Shown: in pieces, positions 16,402-23,799 of the stretch | Numbering within the stretch: the first letter of the stretch is position 1 | Layout: each line of letters starts with the position of its first letter | NCBI RefSeq assembly: GCF_036227105.1 | Contig: NZ_CP109434.1 | Coordinates: 9,435,284-9,499,283 of the forward strand | Source: Amycolatopsis sp. NBC_01488 | Lineage (GTDB): Bacteria > Actinomycetota > Actinomycetes > Mycobacteriales > Pseudonocardiaceae | Reading direction: 5' to 3' | Length of the DNA stretch: 64,000 nucleotides | Notes under the pieces: model-generated | Seen by the model: only the letters and a program-made list of their open reading frames with translations | Databases searched by the model: none | Told to the model about the DNA's origin: nothing | Program-made: the position numbers and the translations under genes

Positions 16402-17555
16402 CGGACGACGGCGACCGGGTCGCCGTCCAGCAGCCCGGAAAGCCGCGTGGCCATGGTGTCCCAGCGCCAGTTCGCGGTCACCCAGGCCCGCCCGGCCTCG
16501 CCCATCCGCCGCGCGCGCACGGGGTCCGCGAGCAGGCTGGCGACGGTCTCGGCGAGCTGGCCGACGTCCCGGCCTTCGACGACGTGCCCGGTGACCTCGT
16601 CGAGCACCGCCTCGGGCGCGCCGCCGGAGTTGCCCGCGACCACGGGCAGACCGGTCGCCGAGGCCTCCAGGTAGACGATGCCGAGGCCTTCGACGTCGAG
16701 GCCCTTGCCTCGCGTGCGGGCCGGCATGGCGAAGACGTCGCCCGCGGCGTAGTGCGCCGGCAGCTCGGCCCACGGCACGGACCCGGTGAGCACGACGTCG
16801 CGGTCCAGGCCCAGCTCGGCGACCAGCCCGGTCAGCGTCTTGCGGTACGGGCCGCCGCCGACGATCAGCAGCGCCGCGTCCGGCACGCGCTCGCGGATCT
16901 TCGGCAGCGCCCGGATCAGCTGGTCCTGGCCCTTGCGCGGAACGAGCCGGGACACGCACACGATCGTCGGGCGGTCGGACAAGCCGTGCCGCGCACGGAT
17001 TTCCGCGCGGCCCGCCGGGTCCGGTTTGTACAGCTCGGTGTCCACTCCGGACGGCAGCAGCTCCAGCCCGGCCATCGCGCCGAACGCGGCGGCGAACCGG
17101 CCGCGGGTGTAGCGGCTGACGTAGGTGACGACGTCGACGGTGTCCCCGATGCGCCGCAACGCCTGCCGCGCGCCGGGGAGCATGGACCAGCCGACTTCGT
17201 GGCCGTGCGTGGACGCCACGATGCGGCGCGCGCCGGCCTGGCGCAGCGGGTGCCCCAGCAGCGCGAGCGGCGCGGCGGCCCCGAACCAGACGGCTTCGCA
17301 GTCCCGCGCCCGCATGATCTGCTTCGCGCGGCGCAGGACGTCCGGCGTGGGCAGCATCAGCGACGTCGGGTGCCGGACGACCTCGAACGGCGCCTCGGCG
17401 TCGAATTCCTCGTGCGACCCCGTCCGCGACTCCCACGACGGCGCGTAGACGACCAGGTCGTCCGCCGGCAGCCGGGTGGCGAGGGAGTTCAGGTAGTTCT
17501 GGATCCCCCCGGGCCGCGGCGGGAAGTCGTTGGTCACGAGCAGGGTCTTGAGCAC
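16398..17555 (-). CDS. pimB: Phosphatidylinositol monomannoside mannosyltransferase (PimB)
   Basis: GT4-family GDP-mannose-dependent alpha-1,6 mannosyltransferase adding the second mannose of phosphatidylinositol mannosides on the inner membrane leaflet. The 385-residue protein starts TLLVTNDFPPRPGGIQNYL, contains VRHPTSLMLPTPDVLRRA and SRLVPRKGQDQLI. The donor-site region is MPARTRGKGLDVEGLGIVYLE, then VAGNSGGAPEAV. These are close to Corynebacteriales PimB' as I recall them. GTG 17555 is used because VLKTLLVTNDF is the natural N-terminus. Its position beside the NlpC/P60 gene matches the Rv2188c-Rv2190c order. Peripheral membrane, cytosolic face. Confidence 0.9.
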   Translation of the reverse strand: MLKTLLVTNDFPPRPGGIQNYLNSLATRLPADDLVVYAPSWESRTGSHEEFDAEAPFEVVRHPTSLMLPTPDVLRRAKQIMRARDCEAVWFGAAAPLALLGHPLRQAGARRIVASTHGHEVGWSMLPGARQALRRIGDTVDVVTYVSRYTRGRFAAAFGAMAGLELLPSGVDTELYKPDPAGRAEIRARHGLSDRPTIVCVSRLVPRKGQDQLIRALPKIRERVPDAALLIVGGGPYRKTLTGLVAELGLDRDVVLTGSVPWAELPAHYAAGDVFAMPARTRGKGLDVEGLGIVYLEASATGLPVVAGNSGGAPEAVLDEVTGHVVEGRDVGQLAETVASLLADPVRARRMGEAGRAWVTANWRWDTMATRLSGLLDGDPVAVVR

Positions 17556-17585
17556 GCCCCAGAGGCTAGCGGCCGCCACCTCTTC

Positions 17586-17635
17586 GTTCCGGGGGCCGGG
17601 TGGCGAAGCCCCCGGGCCCGAGGCGGAGCCTCGGG
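17586..17635. repeat. Single copy of the GGGGGCTTCGCCACCC element plus small hairpin
   Basis: On the minus strand 17586-17616 reads CCGGGGGCTTCGCCACCC then GGCCCCCGGAAC. This closely resembles the core of the 63-bp tandem units at 20,969-21,130 (GGGGGCTCCGCCACCC then GCAACCCCCGAAAAC). Beside it, CCGAGGC / GCCTCGG (about 17618-17634) makes a short stem. It appears to be a dispersed intergenic element of this genome. Confidence 0.55.
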
Positions 17636-17649
17636 ATGACACGGACGGC

Positions 17650-17685
17650 GCAGGGGCGGCACCGCGTGTGCGGTACCGCCCCTGC
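17650..17685. terminator. Terminator hairpin of the NlpC/P60 gene
   Basis: GCAGGGGCGGCACCGC (17650-17665) pairs with GCGGTACCGCCCCTGC (17670-17685) around a GTGT loop, with one mismatch. It lies 25 bp beyond the stop of the NlpC/P60 gene and before pimB, so it separates the two minus-strand units. As usual at this G+C there is no long U tract. Confidence 0.72.
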
Positions 17686-17709
17686 GAGGAACTGCCGAGT
17701 GCTCCCGGG

Positions 17710-18762
17710 TCAGGCCGTCGGGCGGCGGGCGCCCGCGTACTGGCTCTGCAGCGGCGAGATCTTCACGACGTCCCCGGTGTCGGGGGCGTGCACCATCTTG
17801 CCGTCGCCGATGTACATGCCGACGTGCGAAACGGGCGAGTAGTAGAACACGAGGTCGCCCGGCTGGAGCTGGTCCCGCGGCACCGCGGCGCCGAAGGTGG
17901 ACTGCTCACGGCTCGACCGGGGCAGCGTGATGCCCGCCTGCTTGTAGGCCCACAGCATCAGGCCCGAGCAGTCGAACGTGCTCGGCCCGGTGGCGCCCCA
18001 GACGTACGCGCTGCCCAGCTTGCTCAGCGCCGCGTCCAACGCGGTCTGGGCGGCCGCGGTGGGCGCCTTGAGACCGGTGGGCGAGCCGCCGGTGTCCCGC
18101 TGGGCGGCCTTGTCCAGCGCGCTCAGGCTCTTGTTGGCCGCCTTGAGCTGGTCGATCTGGTCGTTGAGCGCCTTCTGCTTGGCCTTGATGTCGTCGGTCA
18201 GCTTCGCCGCCGCGTCCCGCGCGTCTGTCGCGCGCTTCGCCGCGTCGGCAGCCTTGGCGGCGGCATCGGTGGCCTGCCGGACGGCGCCGGTGAGGTTGCC
18301 CATCGCGCCGTTCTTCTCGGTCGCGATGACTTCCAGGGCCGAGGAGCGGTCGAGGAAGTCCTGAGTGGACGTCCCGGCCAGCAGCGCCGACAGCTTGTTC
18401 AGCTGGACGCCGCTGGTGAACGACGCGCCGGCGAACTTGTCGACCTCGGTCTGGTACTTCTTCTGGTTCTCGGCCGCGACGGCGGCCTGGTCCTTCGCCG
18501 CGTTGACGTCGCCGGTGGCCTTGTCGAGCTCACCCTGCTTGACCTTCAGGTCGTCCTGGGCCTTCAGCAGGTCTTCGTTGAGCTTTTCGGCCTGGGCCGC
18601 GAGGTCGCGGTACTGGGCGAGGGCGTCCGAACCGGTGGGCGGGGCCTGGAGGACGGGGATGGGGGCGGCGGTGGCCGACGGCTGGGCCACGGTGACGAGG
18701 GTGATCACCGAAGCCGCGGCGAGGGCACCTGAAACCACGCGCCTGAGGGAATGCGACTGCAC
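17710..18762 (-). CDS. Secreted NlpC/P60 peptidoglycan endopeptidase with coiled-coil domain
   Basis: A 350-residue exported cell-wall hydrolase. Residues 1-35 are a signal peptide (SHSLRRVVSGALAAASVITL, cleavage after the Ala-rich stretch). About 55-220 form a long Ala/Lys/Asp-rich coiled coil (LNEDLLKAQDDLKVKQGELD). About 235-350 form the NlpC/P60 domain, with catalytic Cys in DCSGLMLWAYKQAG (about 265), a His in SHVGMYIGDG and a further His in KMVHAPDTGD. Predicted to cleave D-Glu-mDAP bonds between stem peptides during division, with the coiled coil as regulatory cap. Position next to pimB matches Rv2190c. The GTG start has AAGGAG twelve bases upstream. Confidence 0.9.
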   Translation of the reverse strand: MQSHSLRRVVSGALAAASVITLVTVAQPSATAAPIPVLQAPPTGSDALAQYRDLAAQAEKLNEDLLKAQDDLKVKQGELDKATGDVNAAKDQAAVAAENQKKYQTEVDKFAGASFTSGVQLNKLSALLAGTSTQDFLDRSSALEVIATEKNGAMGNLTGAVRQATDAAAKAADAAKRATDARDAAAKLTDDIKAKQKALNDQIDQLKAANKSLSALDKAAQRDTGGSPTGLKAPTAAAQTALDAALSKLGSAYVWGATGPSTFDCSGLMLWAYKQAGITLPRSSREQSTFGAAVPRDQLQPGDLVFYYSPVSHVGMYIGDGKMVHAPDTGDVVKISPLQSQYAGARRPTA

Positions 18763-19178
18763 GGTCGCGCGGGTCTCCTTTGCGTCTCGGCCGCCGAGGG
18801 GGACCGGGCCACGAAGAGGTCGGGGGTTCCTCTTCGCCGTTGTCCCGCACCGCGCGCTCTCCCGCAACAGGTGAAGCACGTGGTGGTGGTTCCGGTTCCC
18901 AGCTTCCCGACAAAGCTGCGTCCGGCGGCGATCCCGCGTCGCCGCCTCATCGACGGCCAGGGGCCACGAGATCTCGGACAGGTTACGAAAAGACCGCCAC
19001 CGCGTCCACCACCCCGGGGGCAAAAACTCTCCGTAGCGCCGCGAAACACCATCGGACCAGCATCGGAGAAAACATGTGATGGGCGTTACACGCTGGGGTT
19101 TCTTCGGAGGTCAATTCGACTACCGACCGTTCACCTGATCCGATCGACCATTCGGCGCGCCGACACGAAACGGGCGTG
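18763..19178. other. 416-bp non-coding region: long leader of the NlpC/P60 gene
   Basis: No convincing gene. Read towards the NlpC/P60 gene, the last 100 bases contain a perfect 7-bp stem (GAAGAGG / CCTCTTC, about 18813-18835) and several GC-rich inverted segments, so the transcript probably has a structured 5' UTR. NlpC/P60 and rpf genes of actinobacteria are classic targets of cyclic di-AMP riboswitches. Blocks resembling that motif are actually visible on the opposite strand: GGGGGACC at 18798, AGGTGAAGC at 18869 and CCCGACAAAGCTG at 18906. A riboswitch call therefore cannot be made by eye. The AT-richer stretch 19,020-19,100 may hold the promoter. Confidence 0.4.
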
Positions 19179-19430
19179 TCAGGCGGTGCGCCGGACCGGT
19201 CCCTCCACCAGACGCAGCCGGGGCACCATCCCCGCCTCGGCCAGCGCGTCCACGGCACGCCGCTCGTCGGCGTCCCATTCGACGGCGGGCGGCGCGCCGA
19301 GCAGCACGCTCACCACGCAGTCGTGGCAGGAGATGCCCCGGACCACGCAGCGATCGCAGTCGACCACCACGTTCTCGATGTCGGCAACCGAAATGTGCGA
19401 GACGTCCACTTCGGACAGCTCGTCGTTCAT
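19179..19430 (-). CDS. Small cysteine-containing protein of unknown function
   Basis: An 83-residue acidic protein beginning NDELSEVDVSHISVADIEN. Four cysteines at about 25, 28, 35 and 38 (CDRCVVRGISCHDCVVSVLLG) form two CxxC pairs that could bind zinc or an Fe-S cluster. A C-terminal half reads as two short helices (ERRAVDALAEAG). ATG 19430 has AGGAGGACC just upstream (revcomp of 19436-19444), a strong ribosome site, which supports it being real. It sits between the NYN protein and the NlpC/P60 gene, all on the minus strand. I recall short proteins with this CDRC...CHDC pattern in related genomes, but no function. Confidence 0.72.
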   Translation of the reverse strand: MNDELSEVDVSHISVADIENVVVDCDRCVVRGISCHDCVVSVLLGAPPAVEWDADERRAVDALAEAGMVPRLRLVEGPVRRTA

Positions 19431-19497
19431 GTGGTCCTCCTCACGTCTTCACTGACTGAGGAGGACGGTAACGGCCACCACCGACAATTTCCGGCGG

Positions 19498-20886
19498 TCA
19501 CACCCGCGACAGGCGGCTGACCAGCACGGCGGACGGCGTCGGGTGCGCCCCACCGCCCCGCACGGAGTCCGCCACCGCGCGGTCGGACGTCGCGACGACC
19601 ATGGGCCGGCCCGCGGGCTCGGCCGCGACGAGGTTGCGGATCACGTCGTCGGCGAGGACCCCGCGGTCGGAGAACAGCACCCGCACCCCGCGGGGCACCG
19701 AAGCGGGGACCGACAGCACGCCCGCGCCGTCGAACACGACCGTCACCTCGGCCGAGGTGCGCGCGGCCAGCGCGGACAGCTGGTGGATCAGCCGGTCGCG
19801 CTGGTCGGCCAGCGCCAGCTCGGGGTAGCCGGTCTTGGTGACGTTGTAGCCGTCGACGATCAGGTGCACGCCGGGCAGCGCCAGGTAGCGGTCCAACGTG
19901 GACACGTCGGCGATCTTCCCGCCCTGGCCGATGCCGGTGCTGGCGCCCCGGACCATGTCGGCCGGCCGGGCGCCGCGGGCGCCGAGGGCGAGCTCGCGGC
20001 GCAGGCCGGTGACCGCGCCGTCGATGGTGTCGATGAGCAGCGCCAACCGCACTTCGTCGGCTTCGCGGGCCTCGCGGGCGGACTGACGGGCGATGTCGGC
20101 GTCGGCGGCCGCGCGCTCGGCCCGGGCGCGTTCGGTGGCGACGCGCCGGCGTTCGCGCTCGAGCTGGGCGGTGAGCGCGGCGATCTCTTCGGCGCGGACC
20201 GCGGACCCGCGAGCGGTTTCGGCGGCCGCCGCTTCGGCCGCGTCCTTGGCCTGACGGAGCTGGACGCCTTGCTCGCGAAGGCGCTTCAAGAGCTTCTCGA
20301 CTTCGGCCTCGCGCTCGCCCCGCGCGCTCTCGGCGGCTTTCTTCGCTTCGGCGAGTTCCACGCGAAGCAGCGTGAGCTCGCCTTCGAGGCGCTGGCTGCG
20401 GGCCAGCGCGGCGTCGCGTTCGGCGCGCAGGGCGTTTTCCTCGGCGTTCTTGGCGACGAGCCGGACGCGCCCGGCGGCGCCGGACTCGCCGAGCAGGACG
20501 GCGGCGGCCGCCGCGGCGACCGAGTCGGCCGCGTTCGGGTCGAGCGCGTCGGTCCGGTGCTCACGCAGCCACTCGATGACCGCGGTGCGGAACTGGGACG
20601 ACTCGCCGAGGGCGGCGAGCAGCGCGGCACCGCCCAGCTTCGCCCGCTTGGCCGGGGCGAACTTGGCGACGGGCCGCAGCTGACGGGGCACGTCCGTGGC
20701 CGGCAGCTTCGCGACGGCGGCCGCCGACAGCTCGGCGATCCGGTCGCGGACCGGCTCGGGCAGCGCCGGCCAGGTGGCCGGATCCGGCCGTTCTCCGGGC
20801 TCCTCGCCCTGCTCCGCCCGCGACGCGACACCCGACGGACCGGCGGGGTCCTCGGGCGGCTCCGGCACGAGCGGCTGCGGGTGCAT
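19498..20886 (-). CDS. NYN (YacP-like) domain protein with central coiled coil
   Basis: A 462-residue protein. Residues about 35-140 are helical and Ala-rich (DRIAELSAAAVAKLP, LGGAALLAALGES). About 150-290 form a long charged coiled coil (many KLLKRLREQG-type heptads). About 320-462 form a PIN-like NYN/YacP domain with VHLIVDGYNVTKTGYPEL, the acidic HQLSALAARTSAEVTVVFDG and VLFSDRGVLADDVIRNL. The conserved aspartates (VDGYN, VFDG, DD) suggest a metal-dependent ribonuclease, as in Rae1/YacP relatives. It is 67 bp upstream of the small Cys protein and may be co-transcribed with it. Target RNA unknown. Confidence 0.82.
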   Translation of the reverse strand: MHPQPLVPEPPEDPAGPSGVASRAEQGEEPGERPDPATWPALPEPVRDRIAELSAAAVAKLPATDVPRQLRPVAKFAPAKRAKLGGAALLAALGESSQFRTAVIEWLREHRTDALDPNAADSVAAAAAAVLLGESGAAGRVRLVAKNAEENALRAERDAALARSQRLEGELTLLRVELAEAKKAAESARGEREAEVEKLLKRLREQGVQLRQAKDAAEAAAAETARGSAVRAEEIAALTAQLERERRRVATERARAERAAADADIARQSAREAREADEVRLALLIDTIDGAVTGLRRELALGARGARPADMVRGASTGIGQGGKIADVSTLDRYLALPGVHLIVDGYNVTKTGYPELALADQRDRLIHQLSALAARTSAEVTVVFDGAGVLSVPASVPRGVRVLFSDRGVLADDVIRNLVAAEPAGRPMVVATSDRAVADSVRGGGAHPTPSAVLVSRLSRV

Positions 20887-20968
20887 TGGTCCAGGGTAGG
20901 CCCCGCCCCCGCGTCACGCCCCGCGCGGCACACGGACCGGTGGCGACCGAAACCCGTCGGTGCCCTCC

Positions 20969-21130
20969 GGGGGCTCCGCCACCCGGGACCCCCCAAAACT
21001 GCCAGAGTCCCCCGGGTCTTCGCCCCGGGCCGGGGGCTCCGCCACCCGCAACCCCCGAAAACTGCCAGAGTCGTCCGGGCCTTCGCCCCGGGCCGGGGGC
21101 TCCGCCACCCGCAACCCCCGAAAACTGTCG
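20969..21130. repeat. 63-bp tandem repeat, about 2.6 copies
   Basis: Units start at 20969, 21032 and 21095, exactly 63 bp apart. Each begins GGGGGCTCCGCCACCC, continues through CCCCCGAAAACTGCC and AGAGTC, and ends CTTCGCCCCGGGCC; the third is truncated. Copies 2 and 3 are nearly identical, copy 1 more diverged. Because 63 is a multiple of three, the reading frame of the following nuclease gene stays open through the array, giving a false 65-residue extension with 21-residue repeats. Confidence 0.88.
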
Positions 21131-21154
21131 GTGGTCACCTCTACTGTCCCGCAC

Positions 21155-22858
21155 ATGCGTTCGACCCAGGCACAGCTCGCGTTCGACGAGCTCGGAACTC
21201 CGTTGCGGGACACGACTTTCGTGGTGTTCGACCTCGAGACGACCGGGGCGGCGCCGGGGCCGGCGGGCATCACCGAGATCGGCGCGGTGAAGGTCCGCGC
21301 GGGCGAGGTGCTGGGCGAGTTCGCGACGCTCGTCAACCCGGGGCTGCCGATCCCGCCGCAGATCGTGTCGCTCACGGGCATCACGCAGGCGATGGTCTAC
21401 GACGCGCCGCCGATCGAGGAGGTGCTTCCGGCGTTCCTGGAGTTCATCGGCGGTTCGGTGCTGGTGGCGCACAACTCGGGGTTCGACACGTCCCACATGC
21501 GGGCGGCCTGCGAGGGCCACGGGTACGTGTGGCCGAAGCTGACGGTCGTCTGCACGGTCCGGCTGGCGCGGCGGGTGGTGCCGCGCGACGAGGTGGGCCG
21601 GTACAACCTGACGGCGCTGGCGTTGCTGTTCGGCGCGCGGACGCGGCCGACGCACCGGGCGCTCGACGACGCGCGGGCGACGGTCGACGTGCTGCACGGG
21701 CTGCTGGAGCGCGTCGGGAACCTGGGCGTCCACTCACTCGAGGAGCTGATGGGCTACCTGCCCGAGGTCACGGTGGCGCAGCGGGCGAAGCGGCACCTGG
21801 CGGCGGACCTGCCGTCGGCACCGGGCGTCTACCTCTTCAAGGGGCCGAAGGACGAGGTCCTCTACGTCGGCACGGCGAAGGACCTGCGGCGGCGCGTGCG
21901 GACGTACTTCACGGGCTCGGAGGGGCGCAGCCGGATCCGCGAGATGGTCGCGCTGGCCGAGCGCGTCGACCACGTCGTGTGCGCGCACGCGCTGGAGGCC
22001 GAGGTGCGGGAGCTGCGGCTGATCGCGGCGCACCGGCCCGCGTACAACCGGCGGTCGAAGAACCGGCACCAGGGCTGGTGGATCGGGCTGACGGAGGAGG
22101 CGTTCCCGCGGCTGTCGGTGGTCCGGCTGCCGCGGCCGGGGGTGCTGGGCCCGTTCCGCAACCAGGCGGACGCGAAGGCGACGGCGGACACGCTGGCCGG
22201 CGCGTCGGGGCTGCGGACGTGCACCCAGCGGATCTCGCCCCGGACAGCGAACGGGACCCCGTGCGTGCTGGCGGAGCTGGGGCGCTGCGGGGCACCGTGC
22301 GCGGGGCGGCAGAGCGTGGAGGCGTACGTCCCGGCGGTCGAGTCGGCGTCGGGCCTGATCGCGGGCGTGCACGGCGGCCCGCTGCACGTGGCGGCGGCCC
22401 ACGTCGAGCGCTTGGCGGAGGGCCGTCACTACGAGCAGGCGGCCCGCCACCGCGACGAGCTGGCCGGCTTGATCCGCGCGCTCGGCCGGGCCCACCGCCA
22501 GACGGCGCTGGCCTCGATCGCGGAGCTGATCGCGGCGGGCCCCGACGGCAACGGCGGCTGGGACCTGGTGGTGATCCGCTACGGCCGCCTGGCCTCGGCG
22601 GGAGTAGCACGGCGCGGGGTGCCCCCGATGCCGGTGGTCGAGGCGCTGGTCGCCTCGGCGGAGACGGTGCTCCCGGACCCGGGCCCGTTGAACGGGGCGC
22701 CACCGGAGGAGGTGAGGGTGCTGTTGCGCTGGCTGGCCCGCCCGGGGGTCAGGCTGGTGAGGACGACCCGCCCCTGGGCCGAGCCGGCCGCGGTGGCCGG
22801 CTGGCGGGGATGGCTGGACCTGGTCTCGACGGCGCACTCACTGGAGCACGTGGGCTGA
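21155..22858 (+). CDS. DEDD exonuclease-GIY-YIG (UvrC/Cho-like) fusion nuclease
   Basis: A 567-residue DNA repair-type nuclease. Residues about 15-185 are a DnaQ-like 3'-5' exonuclease with FVVFDLETTG (Asp, Glu), HNSGFD and HRALDDARA (His, Asp), so the DEDDh site is complete. About 205-290 is a GIY-YIG domain (GVYLF then LYVGTAKDLRRRVR with its catalytic Arg). The rest is UvrC-like with CVLAELGRCGAPC and a helical HYEQAARHRDELAGLI segment; the UvrC RNase H half and HhH are absent. It matches the Rv2191 type. ATG 21155 is chosen because everything upstream in frame is tandem repeat. Probably acts in nucleotide excision or damage clean-up. Confidence 0.88.
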   Translation: MRSTQAQLAFDELGTPLRDTTFVVFDLETTGAAPGPAGITEIGAVKVRAGEVLGEFATLVNPGLPIPPQIVSLTGITQAMVYDAPPIEEVLPAFLEFIGGSVLVAHNSGFDTSHMRAACEGHGYVWPKLTVVCTVRLARRVVPRDEVGRYNLTALALLFGARTRPTHRALDDARATVDVLHGLLERVGNLGVHSLEELMGYLPEVTVAQRAKRHLAADLPSAPGVYLFKGPKDEVLYVGTAKDLRRRVRTYFTGSEGRSRIREMVALAERVDHVVCAHALEAEVRELRLIAAHRPAYNRRSKNRHQGWWIGLTEEAFPRLSVVRLPRPGVLGPFRNQADAKATADTLAGASGLRTCTQRISPRTANGTPCVLAELGRCGAPCAGRQSVEAYVPAVESASGLIAGVHGGPLHVAAAHVERLAEGRHYEQAARHRDELAGLIRALGRAHRQTALASIAELIAAGPDGNGGWDLVVIRYGRLASAGVARRGVPPMPVVEALVASAETVLPDPGPLNGAPPEEVRVLLRWLARPGVRLVRTTRPWAEPAAVAGWRGWLDLVSTAHSLEHVG

Positions 22859-23286
22859 GGGCGGTCGGCTGCCCGGGTGAAGGATCGGCGTTGGCGCGCC
22901 AGGAATCGCCGGGCACCGCTTGGACCGCTGCCGGGTCGGCCGAACATGATCCGCGCGGCAAGTCCGCGGGCCTCGCCCGAGTGGGGTCCGCGACAGCTCC
23001 ATCGACCAGCGGATCCCGACAGACTGAGCGCCGACCACGACCGCCCAACCAGCCGATCGCGGTCCCTGGAAGCAACCCGCCGGACGGCGCACGACCGGGC
23101 CCGCACCCGACAGACTGAGCGCCGACCACGACCGCCCGGCCGGGACCTGCTGCTCGTCCTCGCCCGGTGGCTACCCGCGGACCGCGGCACGATCACCGAC
23201 GATCGCGCACCGGCTGTCCACTGGCCGGCGCACACCGCGGCCTAGGATCGCGGTCGACACCCGTCGACGAGTCTTGGAGGACCCAG
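22859..23286. other. 428-bp intergenic region with a 32-bp direct repeat
   Basis: No gene supported; the frames here have poor coding character and repeat the same peptide. It contains two perfect 32-bp copies (CCCGACAGACTGAGCGCC then GACCACGACCGCCC) at 23015-23046 and 23106-23137, 91 bp apart. The last 15 bases before the next gene hold its ribosome site. Confidence 0.6.
23015..23137. repeat. Pair of perfect 32-bp direct repeats
   Basis: Copies at 23015-23046 and 23106-23137 are identical over 32 bases, beginning CCCGACAGACTGAGCGCC. The 59-bp spacer is unrelated to them. There is no target-site duplication or transposase nearby, so it is not obviously an insertion footprint. It may be a duplicated regulatory or dispersed element upstream of the Lrp-like gene. 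Confidence 0.75.
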
Positions 23287-23568
23287 GTGATCACCGCGAT
23301 CGTGTTGATCCAGGTAGAGGCGGACGCGATCCCGGACGCGGCGCAGGCGATCGCCGACATCGACGGCGTCGGCGAGGTCTACTCGTGCGCCGGGGACGTC
23401 GACCTCATCGCGACCGTCAAGGTGTCCGCGCACGAGGAGCTGGCCGACCTCATCCCGGGCCGGATCGGGAAGGTGCCGGGGGTGCTCGACACCGTCACGC
23501 ACATCGCGTTCCGGTCGTACTCCCGCGCCGACACCGAGCAGGCCTTCGCGATCGGCGCCGAGGATTGA
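23287..23568 (+). CDS. Stand-alone Lrp/AsnC ligand-binding (RAM) domain protein
   Basis: A 93-residue protein consisting only of the Lrp/AsnC effector domain: VLIQVEADAIPDAAQAIADI, GVGEVYSCAGDVDLIATVKV and PGVLDTVTHIAFRSYS follow the beta-alpha-beta-beta-alpha-beta RAM fold. There is no helix-turn-helix, so it cannot bind DNA alone. Such proteins oligomerise and bind amino acids. GTG 23287 has TTGGAGG nine bases upstream. The gene overlaps the next small gene by four bases (ATTGA junction). It may sense amino acid levels near trp and respiratory genes, but its partner is unknown. Confidence 0.85.
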   Translation: MITAIVLIQVEADAIPDAAQAIADIDGVGEVYSCAGDVDLIATVKVSAHEELADLIPGRIGKVPGVLDTVTHIAFRSYSRADTEQAFAIGAED

Positions 23569-23750
23569 GCGAGCTCCCGGAGGAACTGGCCGCCGCGCTC
23601 GCCGCGGCGCCGGACGCGAACGCCGCGTTCGAGGCCCTGCCGCCGTCACACCGGCGCGAGTACGTCCAGTGGGTGGCCGAGGCCAAGAAGGCCGAGACGC
23701 GCGTCTCGAGGGCGGAGAAGGCCGTACAGCGGCTCCGCGACAACGCCTGA
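23565..23750 (+). CDS. Short YdeI/OmpD-associated C-terminal-type protein
   Basis: A 61-residue protein: LSELPEELAAALAAAPDANA, FEALPPSHRREYVQWVAEAK and a basic amphipathic helix ETRVSRAEKAVQRLRDN. The LPPSHRREYVxWI/VxxAK motif is the hallmark of the C-terminal region of YdeI/OmdA (bacteriocin-protection, DUF1905-linked) proteins, here without the N-terminal domain. It starts at TTG 23565, overlapping the previous stop, so it is translationally coupled to the RAM-domain gene. A strong terminator follows two bases after its stop. Function unknown. Confidence 0.78.
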   Translation: MSELPEELAAALAAAPDANAAFEALPPSHRREYVQWVAEAKKAETRVSRAEKAVQRLRDNA

Positions 23751-23751
23751 C

Positions 23752-23791
23752 ACGACGAAGGCCACCTCCCGCCGGAGGTGGCCTTCGTCGT
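23752..23791. terminator. Bidirectional terminator between the YdeI-like gene and qcrB
   Basis: A perfect 18-bp stem, ACGACGAAGGCCACCTCC (23752-23769) with GGAGGTGGCCTTCGTCGT (23774-23791), closes on a CGCC loop. It lies between convergent stops at 23750 and 23800, so it can end both transcripts. Confidence 0.9.
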
Positions 23792-23799
23792 CGGTCGAG

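Noticed and set aside
19543..23118. Very long plus-strand frame of 1191 codons
   Set aside because: It runs antisense through the NYN gene and out of frame through the nuclease gene, with low-complexity Arg/Gly/Ala content typical of high-GC shadow frames.
22877..23245. 122-codon plus-strand frame in the gap after the nuclease gene
   Set aside because: It crosses the 32-bp direct repeats, giving the same peptide twice, and has a poor start; no similarity recognised.
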